NCBI RefSeq assembly: GCF_002221505.1
Contig: NZ_CP011036.1
Location: 682,001-746,000 of the forward strand
Length of the DNA: 64,000 nucleotides
Direction: 5' to 3'
Source of the DNA: Pseudoalteromonas nigrifaciens
GTDB lineage: Bacteria > Pseudomonadota > Gammaproteobacteria > Enterobacterales > Alteromonadaceae
In this document: positions 35,392 through 44,444 of the stretch, piece after piece
Layout: the number at the start of each line of letters is the position of its first letter
Numbering within the stretch: the first letter of the stretch is position 1
Position numbers and translations under genes: made by a program
Notes under the pieces: generated by a model
Database searches by the model: none
Told to the model about the DNA's origin: nothing
What the model saw: only the letters and a program-made list of their open reading frames with translations

Positions 35392-37527
35392 TTACTTAAC
35401 TAATGGCAGGCTTACAGTAAACACTACGCCATCGCCCTGTTGATTGTTTTTAGCGGTTACACTGGCATTATGGTAGTCGCACACCAACCTTACAATATAG
35501 AGTCCTAATCCTAAATGTGGCTGTTGCTGCATTTGCTGGCTACGCACCGACACCATAGAATCAAAAATATGCTCAGTTAAACCTGCAGGTAATAATGGAC
35601 CATAATTACCTACGGTTAAAATTGCTGCACTGTCGTTTTGTTTTAAGCTAACACTAATTGGCTTTTCTGCGTGGCTAAATTCAATTGCATTATTAATTAA
35701 CTTATCGAGCAGTTGCGCTATAAACTCTGGTGCGCCTTGCATAGGAAGCGCAGCTTGGCATATATCAAGTGTAAACAGCTGCTTAGGGTAAGTAAGCTGG
35801 TAGCCCTGCATGCAGCCACTTATTACTTTTTGTAAGTCGAATGGCTCAGGCTCATTGCTTTGAATACTTTGTTCTAAGCGAGTGGCTTCGCTCATGGTGG
35901 TAATAATTTTACCTAAGCGTTCAACGCCTTCACTGGCACGATCTAAGTACTTTTGACTCAGCTCGCTTTGTGGTTGCATTTGTAGGTTTTCGAGCGATGA
36001 GCGCACTACCGCAACAGGTGTACGCAGCTCGTGCGATAACCGCGACGACATATTTTCTAAATAGTTGGTATAGCCACCAAGGCGGCTGACTATATTAGCA
36101 AAACTGCGTGATAGATCGCCAATTTCGTCATTAGCATCGCTGTAATTAATACTGCCAGTAACTCGCCCTTGTGCATCTATAGCTTGCTCTGCAGTATCGC
36201 GCAAACGCCTAATACGGCTCGATATTCGAGAGGCAAAAAAGAATAACGTTACTGTGCCAATAAGCATCACGGCTAAAATAACGTTAAATAATTTTTCGAG
36301 CGATTTATTACGCAGTGTACGTACGCCATTGGTAGTTTCCTCGGCTATTACCGCGCCAATTACTTTATCTTGGATCCAAATAGGGTAAGCAGCCGATAAA
36401 ATAACGGCTTTACTGTCGGGGGTTAATCGCCACGATGATGCAGGCTGGCCTTTTAGTGCTTTGGCTAAATGACTGCCTTGCATAGCTGCTACGTCGTGCA
36501 GAGTATCTAAAAATTCGTTTTCGGGGCGTGTTAAAATTTTATAATAAAGGGGATGCAAGTAGTTTTGCTCAAACTGTTGCCACCAAGTTTCAGGAGCTTG
36601 ATTGGCAAGGCCGTCAGCCCATACGCCATCGGCATGATGAATCGAGCCCGATTGTGCTAATACTCTATGATGCTTATCGACCACCCAAATACGGCTGCCA
36701 CTGTGGCCCATGCCTTTTAAAATACGATTAATTTCGGGAGAGGGCACAAGTACTGAACCTAAATCGCTGGGGTTATTTAAATTTGAGGTCGACATTATTT
36801 TAGGTTCTAACAAGGGCTCTTTGTTATCTACATCAACAATGGCAAAGCCAAGCTTATTGCCAAGCATACTAATAGGAAAGCGTAGCTCAATATTGTAGCC
36901 AGCCGCCGTACTGCTAAAATAGCCCTGAATTTTTGTAAAGGGTACTTTGCTATCTGCATTAAAAGCGTTTACCCAGCCATCTTGCCGTGGCGCAATAATA
37001 TAGCGGTTAAACTGCCCATCAGGTGTTTTTAAGCCAATTTTTAAATGGTCGTTATTAGTAATACTTAAACTGTTTTTTGGCCGATAAACGAGTTGGTTAT
37101 CAGTTACTTTAAACAGTGCATAAAGGTAATTATCAAACTTTCCTACCATGTGCTCAAACGACAGATCGCTGGCTTGATGCTTGTTGTCGGTTTTTTGTAA
37201 GTAGCGTTTGTCGTATTGCCAAAATAATGCCTGATAGCTCTCCCAATCTGTGAGCTTACCATCGAGTTGAATAGGATTTTTAAGGTTGTACGCGTATAGA
37301 TCGCGGCCCTTTACAACTTGATCTAAAAAACTAGTTTGCTGATCAAATAATGCAGGGCGTTCATGCAGGGCAGTGGCGAGGGCACGGGTAGTGCCTACTA
37401 AGGTTTTTTCTTGGCCTTGGCGTAAAAACTTTTCCATTTCCCACACATATTCGTAGCCCAACCAGGGCAATAAAAATAAAAAGCAAGAAAGTAAAATAAA
37501 CTTACTACGTAGGCCAAATCGCAACAT
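35392..37527 (-). CDS. pdsS: Dedicated sortase system sensor histidine kinase
   Basis: A 711-residue membrane kinase of the proteobacterial dedicated sortase system. The first membrane helix is about 6-25; a large periplasmic domain (about 26-395) includes LDGKLTDWESYQ, NYLYALFKVTDNQ and DHLKIGLKTPDG, which look like a CBM9/DOMON-type carbohydrate-binding fold. A second helix (about 405-428), a HAMP region, His499 in SHELRTPVAVV and an ATPase domain with GLGLYIVRLV follow. Its ATG overlaps the pdsR stop codon by one base. It is the sensor that presumably controls the sortase genes. Confidence 0.9.
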   Translation of the reverse strand: MLRFGLRSKFILLSCFLFLLPWLGYEYVWEMEKFLRQGQEKTLVGTTRALATALHERPALFDQQTSFLDQVVKGRDLYAYNLKNPIQLDGKLTDWESYQALFWQYDKRYLQKTDNKHQASDLSFEHMVGKFDNYLYALFKVTDNQLVYRPKNSLSITNNDHLKIGLKTPDGQFNRYIIAPRQDGWVNAFNADSKVPFTKIQGYFSSTAAGYNIELRFPISMLGNKLGFAIVDVDNKEPLLEPKIMSTSNLNNPSDLGSVLVPSPEINRILKGMGHSGSRIWVVDKHHRVLAQSGSIHHADGVWADGLANQAPETWWQQFEQNYLHPLYYKILTRPENEFLDTLHDVAAMQGSHLAKALKGQPASSWRLTPDSKAVILSAAYPIWIQDKVIGAVIAEETTNGVRTLRNKSLEKLFNVILAVMLIGTVTLFFFASRISSRIRRLRDTAEQAIDAQGRVTGSINYSDANDEIGDLSRSFANIVSRLGGYTNYLENMSSRLSHELRTPVAVVRSSLENLQMQPQSELSQKYLDRASEGVERLGKIITTMSEATRLEQSIQSNEPEPFDLQKVISGCMQGYQLTYPKQLFTLDICQAALPMQGAPEFIAQLLDKLINNAIEFSHAEKPISVSLKQNDSAAILTVGNYGPLLPAGLTEHIFDSMVSVRSQQMQQQPHLGLGLYIVRLVCDYHNASVTAKNNQQGDGVVFTVSLPLVK

Positions 37528-38216
37528 TAAATTTGCTCCCACCTGTAGCCCATGCCATACACTGTATCTATGCAGTCAAAGTTACTATCGAGTGCTATAA
37601 ATTTTTTACGAATACGTTTTACGTGTGAAGTTATGGTGCTGTCGTCTACATAAATTTTAGCATCACTCATTAATTCATTACGGCTTTTAACATGTCCGGG
37701 GCGCTGTGCGAGGGAGTGCAACATCCAAAATTCGGTTACTGTTAAATCAACTAATAGTTGTTGCCAAAACACCTGCATGCGCTGTGTGTCGAGCGTTAGC
37801 GGCCCACGAGTTATAAGTGCATTTTCGTCGGCAGGTTGTTTAAGTGCTTCCATACGACGAAATAGCGCACCAATACGCGCCGCTAAATGAGCCAAACTAA
37901 TATCTTTTGTGAGGTAGTCGTCGGCGCCCATACGTAGGCCGCATACAGTGTCTATTTCGCTATCACGAGCGGTTAAAAAAATAATAGGCAGCGTTTTAGA
38001 CAGTGATCGCAATGTTTGGCACAGCAAAAACCCACCATCTATTTCATTACCTAAGCCAATATCAACAATGGCTAAATCGGGCAGGGCATTTTTAAACGCC
38101 GCTTCTGCGCTACTACGATTTGCATACCCAGTTACCTGATAACCTTGTGCGCTGAGCATTTCAGTGTAGTTTTCGCGAATGGCGGGTTCATCTTCAATGA
38201 TGGCTATTTTTTTCAT
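37527..38216 (-). CDS. pdsR: Dedicated sortase system response regulator
   Basis: A 229-residue OmpR-family regulator. The receiver domain has EDE near the N terminus and the phosphoacceptor Asp in LAIVDIGLG; a winged-helix domain ends ...VYGMGYRWEQI. The start at 38216 gives MKKIAIIEDEP; a longer reading would need a TTG start at 38243. It is coupled to pdsS (TAATG overlap) and divergent from the pdsO-substrate-sortase genes, whose upstream region carries direct TTGCCA repeats suitable for an OmpR-type dimer. Confidence 0.9.
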   Translation of the reverse strand: MKKIAIIEDEPAIRENYTEMLSAQGYQVTGYANRSSAEAAFKNALPDLAIVDIGLGNEIDGGFLLCQTLRSLSKTLPIIFLTARDSEIDTVCGLRMGADDYLTKDISLAHLAARIGALFRRMEALKQPADENALITRGPLTLDTQRMQVFWQQLLVDLTVTEFWMLHSLAQRPGHVKSRNELMSDAKIYVDDSTITSHVKRIRKKFIALDSNFDCIDTVYGMGYRWEQI

Positions 38217-38278
38217 TTCTGGGTTTATCCTCTTTATTACCAACGCACTATAACGAAGTTTTTAAGCTAAGTACGCTT

Positions 38279-38298
38279 AAAAAGGCAATTGCCTTTTT
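38279..38298. other. Palindrome in the pdsR/pdsO intergenic region
   Basis: A perfect 20-base palindrome centred on CAATTG with A and T runs. It looks like a terminator, but both flanking genes are transcribed away from it, so it may insulate the two promoters or be an operator. Confidence 0.5.
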
Positions 38299-38299
38299 T

Positions 38300-38348
38300 T
38301 TGCCACAATTGCTCAGTGGTTTGCCATTTTTGCTCCCCTTTGTTGCCA
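38300..38348 (+). promoter_or_regulatory. Candidate PdsR operator: TTGCCA direct repeats
   Basis: TTGCCA occurs at 38300, 38321 and 38343, spacings 21 and 22 bases (two helical turns). In the first two copies it is followed at the same distance by TTGCTC, giving the composite TTGCCA-N3-TTGCTC. The third copy is partial. Such direct repeats are the usual target form of OmpR-family regulators, and the site lies between pdsR and the genes it is expected to control. Confidence 0.6.
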
Positions 38349-38418
38349 CTTGAGCTTGTTTTAATACACCCATCAAAACAAAACATCATAAATTAAAAAG
38401 TAAGTTTAAGGATCAATC

Positions 38419-39153
38419 ATGAAGAAGACATTAATAGCGCTAACCCTAGCGGCCGTTTTTTGCGGTCCCGCATTAGCATCAACCTCTAATAATACGGCTA
38501 CAAAAGAAGCGCACACCGAAACCGCAATAGGCTTAGGATCGGGCGCTATTATAGGTGGTGTAGTAGGCGGCCCTATTGGTGCTTTTGTGGGAGCATTTGC
38601 TGGTGGTTTAATAGGCGATGCAAAAGTTGCTGATAACAAAATTGCCCAGCAACAGCGTGCAATAATTGTAATGACAGAAAAAACCAACGACTACCAACAC
38701 CTGCTTAGCCATAACAGCCAGTTAGAGCAACAAATCGAAGTGCTTGCTAATCAAAATGAGCAGTTAACACAATCGCAAATTAATAATTTACTTGCCATGA
38801 CAGTACAGTTTAAAACCGGCTCACGTGTTATTGCGCCACATTTTGCATTGCAGTTAGACCAACTCGTTACGCTTTTAAAAAACCAGCCACAGTTAGCGCT
38901 CGATTTAAGTGGGTTTGCCGATCAACGCGGTGATGAACAAGCCAACCTTTTACTTTCAAAAGCACGTGTAAATGCGGTGCAAAGCTATTTAATAAAACAG
39001 GGCGTAAGCCACACGCGCTTAAGCACGCAAGCATTTGGTGAGCAGCAAACACTTGCTAAAACTAACACAGTAGAAGACAACACGTTTGATCGGCGGGTAA
39101 CCCTTACTACTCGTTTAATAAATCCTGTAAATAGCCAAACAGCAAGTAATTAA
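38419..39153 (+). CDS. pdsO: Dedicated sortase system OmpA-like protein
   Basis: A 244-residue exported protein. Signal peptide about 1-21 (ending ALAS), then a glycine-zipper segment (about 40-72, IIGGVVGGPIGAFVGAF), a coiled coil (about 85-118) and an OmpA-type peptidoglycan-binding domain (about 125-235, with LSGFADQRGD and ARVNAVQSYL). AAGGATC precedes the start. It is the first of three genes with the substrate and sortase, and is a standard member of this locus, presumably linking the substrate to the outer membrane or cell wall. Confidence 0.9.
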   Translation: MKKTLIALTLAAVFCGPALASTSNNTATKEAHTETAIGLGSGAIIGGVVGGPIGAFVGAFAGGLIGDAKVADNKIAQQQRAIIVMTEKTNDYQHLLSHNSQLEQQIEVLANQNEQLTQSQINNLLAMTVQFKTGSRVIAPHFALQLDQLVTLLKNQPQLALDLSGFADQRGDEQANLLLSKARVNAVQSYLIKQGVSHTRLSTQAFGEQQTLAKTNTVEDNTFDRRVTLTTRLINPVNSQTASN

Positions 39154-39179
39154 ATTAAAGCCTTCGATGGAGTGATTTT

Positions 39180-41174
39180 ATGTTTTTTTTGAGTAAACCA
39201 AGCAAAGTGCTTACCCTTAAATGGGTAAGCCTTTTTACACTGGGTATACTGGTGATGTTAACGAGCTTTAAAAGCCACGCACACTCTCCCAAGTTAGAAC
39301 TTTTTGATAGCAGCGGCGCACAAGCAGGCCCTGCAATAATATTAAAAAGTGATGCAAATATGACATTAACCGGACTTATAAATCATGTTGTAGTTAAACA
39401 AACTTATCAAAACCAAAACCCGTTTGCTGTTAATGCGCGTTATGTGTTTCCGCTGCCCGATGAAAGCGCAGTACATGCTATGACCATGCGTATTGGCGAG
39501 CGAGTAATTAAGGGCCAAATTGATAAAAAAGTGGCGGCCGAAAAAAAATACGCAGAAGCCAAACAGGCCGGCAAGCAAGCAGCACTAGTACGCCAGCAAC
39601 GCGCTAATATGTTTATTACAAACGTAGCTAATATAGCCCCTGGGGAGCAGGTTATTATTGAGCTGGAATATCAAGAAATAATTGATTACAGCAGCGGCAC
39701 CTTTACAGTGCGCTTTCCGGGCACAATCACACCGCGTTATCATGTAACCCAAGGTGAAATTGACATAAATAAAGAAAGCCAAAAACCAACTAACTCGCTA
39801 CCACATGGTTGGCTAAGCCCAGTTTATAGCACGCAAAAAAATGACGATAAGCCAAGTAGTCAGTTTAATTTAAACTTAGATATAGACGTAGGTTTAGAGC
39901 TGGTAGATATAAATTCTAAATTTCATAATGTAAATATTCAAAACACTGCATTTGGACAATACTCAATAGAGTTAAATGAGCAAAATGCGCTAAACCGCGA
40001 CTTTGTACTGGAGTTTAAACCTCTGCAAAAAGAGCAAGCCCAAGCTGCATTTTTTACCGAGCAGTTTGAAAATGGCGAGCGCTACGGGCTCGCTATGCTA
40101 ATGCCGCCTGCAGATAACTTTATAGCAACGCAGCGATTAGCCCGCGAAACAGTATTTGTAGTCGATACTTCGGGCTCTATGCATGGGCAGTCTATGGAGC
40201 AAGCTAAAAACGCATTGTTTTATGCGCTATCGCTGCTAGACAGTAACGACAGTTTTAACATTATAGGGTTTGATAATGTAGTAACCCTAATGAGCGATAA
40301 ACCTTTAGTTGCAAGTGGCTTTAATTTACGCCGCGCAGAGCGCTTTATATATGGGTTACAAGCCGACGGCGGTACAGAAATACAAGGCGCACTTGATGCC
40401 GTTTTAGATGGTTCGCAGTTTGATGGTTTTGTACGCCAAGTAATATTTTTAACCGATGGTAGCGTAAGCAACGAAGATGCACTGTTTAAAAGTATTCAAG
40501 CTAAATTAGGCGATAGCCGCTTATTTACAGTTGGTATTGGCAGCGCCCCCAATAGCTTTTTTATGCGCCGTGCGGCAGATGTAGGCAAGGGCTCGTTTAC
40601 TTTTATAGGCAGCACTAGCGAGGTGCAACCTAAAATGCAGCAGTTATTTGATAAGCTCGCACATCCTGCAATTACTAATTTAGCGCTAAGCGATGAAAAC
40701 GGTAATAGCCTAGACTTTTGGCCTTCGCCACTGCCAGATCTCTATTTTAATGAGCCAATAATGGTGGCTATAAAGCTCAATAATGCCAGTAATGTAATAT
40801 TAAACGGGCAAACTGCACAAGGGCCTATTAGTATTAACCTAAACACACAAGCAGGCTCAAATGCTAAAGGAATTGCTAAGCTGTGGGCTCGTCAAAAAAT
40901 TAAGTCGTTGCTGCTCTATAACTCACAAAATGCAGTTAAAGACGAAGTGCAACAATTGGCGCTTACTCATCAATTACTCAGCCCATTCACGGCTTTTATA
41001 GCAATAGAGCAAACACAAATTAATCCAATAGCACAACAAACAGCTAATGCTACTAACGCAGTTCCTCAGGGTATGGCAATGCGTTTGCCACAAACCGATG
41101 GGCAAAGCAAAGTACATATAATATTAGGAATTTTATTGTTAAGTGGGTTTGTGCTAGTAAGGCGTTTTAAATGA
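39180..41174 (+). CDS. Dedicated sortase substrate with VIT and vWA domains
   Basis: A 664-residue surface protein. Signal peptide about 12-34, VIT domain (about 40-170, PLPDESAVHAMTMRIG), vWA domain (about 322-495) with an intact MIDAS motif D329-T-S331-G-S333. A C-terminal sorting signal follows: LPQTD at 636-640, a hydrophobic helix and the basic tail RRFK. The LPQTD motif is a variant of LPXTG. The sortase gene overlaps its stop codon by four bases, so it is very probably the sole local substrate. The architecture resembles inter-alpha-trypsin-inhibitor heavy chains and suggests metal-dependent adhesion. Confidence 0.92.
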   Translation: MFFLSKPSKVLTLKWVSLFTLGILVMLTSFKSHAHSPKLELFDSSGAQAGPAIILKSDANMTLTGLINHVVVKQTYQNQNPFAVNARYVFPLPDESAVHAMTMRIGERVIKGQIDKKVAAEKKYAEAKQAGKQAALVRQQRANMFITNVANIAPGEQVIIELEYQEIIDYSSGTFTVRFPGTITPRYHVTQGEIDINKESQKPTNSLPHGWLSPVYSTQKNDDKPSSQFNLNLDIDVGLELVDINSKFHNVNIQNTAFGQYSIELNEQNALNRDFVLEFKPLQKEQAQAAFFTEQFENGERYGLAMLMPPADNFIATQRLARETVFVVDTSGSMHGQSMEQAKNALFYALSLLDSNDSFNIIGFDNVVTLMSDKPLVASGFNLRRAERFIYGLQADGGTEIQGALDAVLDGSQFDGFVRQVIFLTDGSVSNEDALFKSIQAKLGDSRLFTVGIGSAPNSFFMRRAADVGKGSFTFIGSTSEVQPKMQQLFDKLAHPAITNLALSDENGNSLDFWPSPLPDLYFNEPIMVAIKLNNASNVILNGQTAQGPISINLNTQAGSNAKGIAKLWARQKIKSLLLYNSQNAVKDEVQQLALTHQLLSPFTAFIAIEQTQINPIAQQTANATNAVPQGMAMRLPQTDGQSKVHIILGILLLSGFVLVRRFK

Positions 41175-41794
41175 AAAAGTGGCTAAGCGCGGGGCTATTA
41201 ATACTTGGTTTGGGGTTATTTGGTCATGGCGCTTACATGCAAGGCAAAGCATGGCTGGCGCAATTACTAATTGAACAGGCCTGGCAGCAGGCTCTTAAAA
41301 CGCCTGAAGCAAAAGTTAAGCCATGGTTTTACGCCGATAGTTATGTAACCGCACAATTAAATTGGCCGGCGCATAATGAAAAACTCACCGTATTAGCAGG
41401 TGCTAGCGGGCGTAATTTAGCCTTTGCGCCCAGCCACTTTTTACCCGCAGCAGAGCTTGGTAGTAAACAAGCTGGGGCACTCATTGCAGGGCATAACGAC
41501 ACTCACTTTGCTTTTTTACAGCACGTTAAAGTGGGAGAGCAGTTTACCCTGCAATTACAAAATGGCACCTTGCAGCATTATAAAGTAACCGGCAGCGAGG
41601 TAATTCATGGGTCAGAAAACACATTTTTACACACTGCACAATTGTATTTACTAACGTGCTACCCTTTTGACGCGTTAGCATCGGGAACCGAATTTAGGCT
41701 ATTGGTTTCGGCCGATATGATATCGGAGGTAGTAAGATCGGTGGAAATATCCTCGCCCGACTCGGCGCTGGGGATATCAACCACTAATTCTTGA
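41171..41794 (+). CDS. Class GN (marine proteobacterial) sortase
   Basis: A 207-residue membrane-anchored transpeptidase. N-terminal helix about 4-23; catalytic His108 in AGHNDTHF, Cys163 in LLTCYPF and Arg176 in EFRLLVS form the sortase triad. Its ATG overlaps the substrate stop codon (ATGA). The last 20 or so residues after the Arg strand are an extension not needed for the fold. The 3' end overlaps the convergent DMT gene by 136 bases, so Arg176 is encoded within the overlap. Confidence 0.92.
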   Translation: MKKWLSAGLLILGLGLFGHGAYMQGKAWLAQLLIEQAWQQALKTPEAKVKPWFYADSYVTAQLNWPAHNEKLTVLAGASGRNLAFAPSHFLPAAELGSKQAGALIAGHNDTHFAFLQHVKVGEQFTLQLQNGTLQHYKVTGSEVIHGSENTFLHTAQLYLLTCYPFDALASGTEFRLLVSADMISEVVRSVEISSPDSALGISTTNS

Positions 41795-42690
41795 TGACGT
41801 TGGCTGATCATTACGCCAACAAATACCACAAATATACTCAGCCACTGCCACAAGTTAAGCACTTCATTTAAAATGATGGCCGAAAGAATCAGCGTAAATA
41901 TAGGAATTAAATTTGAATAAGCCGCTGCGGTTAATACCGATACCTTACTAATAGCGTAGTTATACATACCATAACCGCCTAAAGTAACAAACGAGCCTAA
42001 ATATAAAATACTTAATAAAGCGGTTATATTGTGTTGATTTTCGCTTGGTAGGTCGATAAAAAGCAAAAACGGTGCAAAAAATAAACTGCCACTAATGCCT
42101 TGCAGCGCTATAAGCGTTAACGGTGAATAACGACTCGCTAAGTGTTTAATGCAAACGGTATAAAACGCCGCACATACCATGGCCATAAGTTCTAAAAAAT
42201 TACCTAATAATGGGTTAGGCGCTTGATCGGAGTTTGGTGAAAGCACAGTGAGCAAAATGCTGCCACCAATACAAAAAGTAAAGCCAATAATAATAGATTT
42301 ACTGATGTATTCTTTAAGCATAAAAAAAGCCAGTACAGCAATAATAATAGGCAAGCACGACACAATTACCCCCGCCTGCGATGCCGAGGTATATTCCATT
42401 GCATGGCCTTCAAATAAAAAGTACAAGCAAGGCTCAGCCAGCGACATAGCAATTAAATACTTCCAGTCACCAACTCTGTATTCAAAGCGTATTACATAGC
42501 GCCATAAGCACAGCGATAAAAATAATGTGGTTAGCATGCGTAAAAATATCACCAAAGCGGGGTCGTAAATAGCAATGGCATACTTAAGTGCAATAAAGGA
42601 ACTACCCCATAAAAAGGTGGCAATAATTAAACATAAACTGGCAGGCATAGCAGGTAATTTACACAATTGAATAAAATCAGATCCTAGCAT
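41659..42690 (-). CDS. EamA/DMT-family transporter
   Basis: A 343-residue inner-membrane protein with ten predicted helices forming two EamA repeats (first begins IIATFLWGSSFIALKYA; second about residue 165 MVCAAFYTVCIKHLA). It belongs to the drug/metabolite exporter superfamily; substrate unknown. After the last helix (ending VGVMISQRH) there is an unusual 40-residue acidic, serine-rich tail, encoded entirely in the part antisense to the sortase gene. It is divergent from proB. Confidence 0.85.
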   Translation of the reverse strand: MLGSDFIQLCKLPAMPASLCLIIATFLWGSSFIALKYAIAIYDPALVIFLRMLTTLFLSLCLWRYVIRFEYRVGDWKYLIAMSLAEPCLYFLFEGHAMEYTSASQAGVIVSCLPIIIAVLAFFMLKEYISKSIIIGFTFCIGGSILLTVLSPNSDQAPNPLLGNFLELMAMVCAAFYTVCIKHLASRYSPLTLIALQGISGSLFFAPFLLFIDLPSENQHNITALLSILYLGSFVTLGGYGMYNYAISKVSVLTAAAYSNLIPIFTLILSAIILNEVLNLWQWLSIFVVFVGVMISQRHQELVVDIPSAESGEDISTDLTTSDIISAETNSLNSVPDANASKG

Positions 42691-42766
42691 GAATATATTT
42701 TACTTGTTGAAAAATACCCAGCTGGTATAAATAAATTCATCTTTAATTATTCAGTAGTAAAAATAA

Positions 42767-43870
42767 ATGCAAAGGGATCAGGTAATCGTTGTAAAGCTAG
42801 GTACAAGCGTACTGACTGGCGGCACCGATAAGCTAGATAAAGCGCATATGGTTGAACTAGTGCGCCAATGTTGTGAGCTTAAAAAGCAAGGGCATCACGT
42901 TATTTTAGTTTCGAGCGGAGCCGTGGCGGCCGGACGAGAACAATTACTAAAGCCCTGTGGCCGCAGCGTAATAGATAAGCAAATGCTAGCAGCAGTTGGT
43001 CAAGGCCAGCTCATTCATATTTGGCAAAGCTTGTTTGCTTTGTATGGTGTAAACGTAGGGCAAATGCTGTTAACCCGCGCCGATGTTAACGACCGAGAGC
43101 GCTATTTAAATGCCCGCGATACACTAAATGCATTATTAAACTACGACGTAGTGCCCATCATTAACGAAAATGATGCGGTTGCTACTAGTGAAATAAAAGT
43201 AGGCGATAACGATAATTTATCAGCGTTGGTGGCTATTTTAGCTAATGCCAATAAGCTGTTATTGCTTACCGATCAAGAAGGATTATTTACCAGCGATCCG
43301 CGCACTAATGCCGATGCCACATTAATTGGTGAAGTGAGTGATATTAACGACGAATTGCGCCAGCTTGCTGGTGGTAGTGGCACAAACTTGGGCACCGGCG
43401 GTATGGCAACCAAACTACAAGCAGCCGACATTGCAAGGCGTGCTGGGGTTGAGGTTATAATTGCCAAAGGTGCGGGTAAAAATGTCATTTTAAAATGTAT
43501 GAGCGAGCAACTGCCCGGCACACGTTTTTTAAAGCTCACTGCGCCAAAAGAAGGGCGTAAAAAGTGGTTACTCGCTGGACCTAAAAGTAGCGGGCAAATT
43601 GTTATTGATGCCGGTGCAATAACCGCGCTGCAAACTAAAGGTGCAAGCTTACTTGCTAAAGGCGTGACCAATGCGTTGGGGGCATTTGAGCGCGGCGATC
43701 TAATAAGTGTAATAAATAGCGACAAACAACTTATTGCTCGTGGGTTAACCCGCTTTAGCAGCAGCGAAGTTAATAAAATTAAAGGCGCGCACTCTAAGCA
43801 AATAGGTGAATTACTTGATTACGATGGCGGGGCAGAAGTACTGCATCGCGATGACTTAATTTTACTGTAA
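42767..43870 (+). CDS. proB: Glutamate 5-kinase
   Basis: A 367-residue enzyme, the same length as E. coli ProB, that phosphorylates glutamate in the first step of proline synthesis. The amino-acid kinase domain (1-255) has [31 protein letters not shown] and [16 protein letters not shown] domain (about 275-360) follows. proA is not adjacent; in many bacteria the two form an operon. No strong ribosome-binding site precedes the ATG. A very strong terminator follows. Confidence 0.95.
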   Translation: MQRDQVIVVKLGTSVLTGGTDKLDKAHMVELVRQCCELKKQGHHVILVSSGAVAAGREQLLKPCGRSVIDKQMLAAVGQGQLIHIWQSLFALYGVNVGQMLLTRADVNDRERYLNARDTLNALLNYDVVPIINENDAVATSEIKVGDNDNLSALVAILANANKLLLLTDQEGLFTSDPRTNADATLIGEVSDINDELRQLAGGSGTNLGTGGMATKLQAADIARRAGVEVIIAKGAGKNVILKCMSEQLPGTRFLKLTAPKEGRKKWLLAGPKSSGQIVIDAGAITALQTKGASLLAKGVTNALGAFERGDLISVINSDKQLIARGLTRFSSSEVNKIKGAHSKQIGELLDYDGGAEVLHRDDLILL

Positions 43871-43947
43871 TAAAAAGCAGTATAGCTGAATAAATAAGCT
43901 CCCATTTTAGTAGCTAAATAATTAACCTGACCCGAGGTTGAGCTTAC

Positions 43948-43987
43948 AAAGCTCAAATATACTGGCTGAGTATATTTGAGCTTTTTT
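43948..43987 (+). terminator. Intrinsic terminator after proB
   Basis: A 16-base perfect stem (43948-43963 with 43969-43984) and GGCTG loop lead into a T-run about 80 bases after the proB stop. Confidence 0.93.
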
Positions 43988-44046
43988 GCTGCTATTTTTG
44001 TGTTAAAATCTGGCACCTTAAATTTGTTGTAAATAGAGTGCAGTTA

Positions 44047-44406
44047 ATGAAATTAGTTCGTTGGTTATTAGGAAGTATAATTTTATTCTTTAATTTTGTA
44101 TTTACGCCACGTAGTAAAAAACGTGCTCCAGAAGTGCAACAGCAGCTTGATCAGCAAACCGCACAATTTAAGCTTTATCAATTTAAAGCATGCCCGTTTT
44201 GTGTAAAAGTGCGCCGTGCTATTAAGCGCGAAGGCCTTAAAATAGAAACGCGTGATGCAAAAAGTAATGAGCAATATCGTCAAGAACTGCTAGAACAAGG
44301 CGGAAAAGTTAAAGTGCCTTGTCTGCGCATCGAGCAAAATGGCCAAGTAACTTGGCTATACGAATCAAACGATATTATTGCTTATATAAACAAAGTAGCA
44401 GCATAA
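44047..44406 (+). CDS. Membrane-anchored glutaredoxin-like protein
   Basis: A 119-residue protein with an N-terminal hydrophobic helix (about 4-20) and a glutaredoxin/GST-N domain carrying the redox motif CPFC in [14 protein letters not shown] and the glutathione-binding VPCLRI and ESNDII segments. The start at 44047 is chosen; a GTG at 44038 is possible. It likely reduces mixed disulphides at the inner-membrane face. It precedes gltX by 38 bases, and the two may be co-transcribed. Confidence 0.85.
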   Translation: MKLVRWLLGSIILFFNFVFTPRSKKRAPEVQQQLDQQTAQFKLYQFKACPFCVKVRRAIKREGLKIETRDAKSNEQYRQELLEQGGKVKVPCLRIEQNGQVTWLYESNDIIAYINKVAA

Positions 44407-44444
44407 ATAACTTTACCATCTCACTTATTAAAAGAGACATTACC

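Noticed and set aside
38279..38298. Terminator of pdsR or pdsO
   Set aside because: Both genes are transcribed away from this palindrome, so it cannot terminate either.
38406..38687. Open frame on the minus strand opposite pdsO
   Set aside because: Proline/alanine-rich shadow of the glycine-zipper region; no ribosome-binding site and the plus-strand gene is certain.
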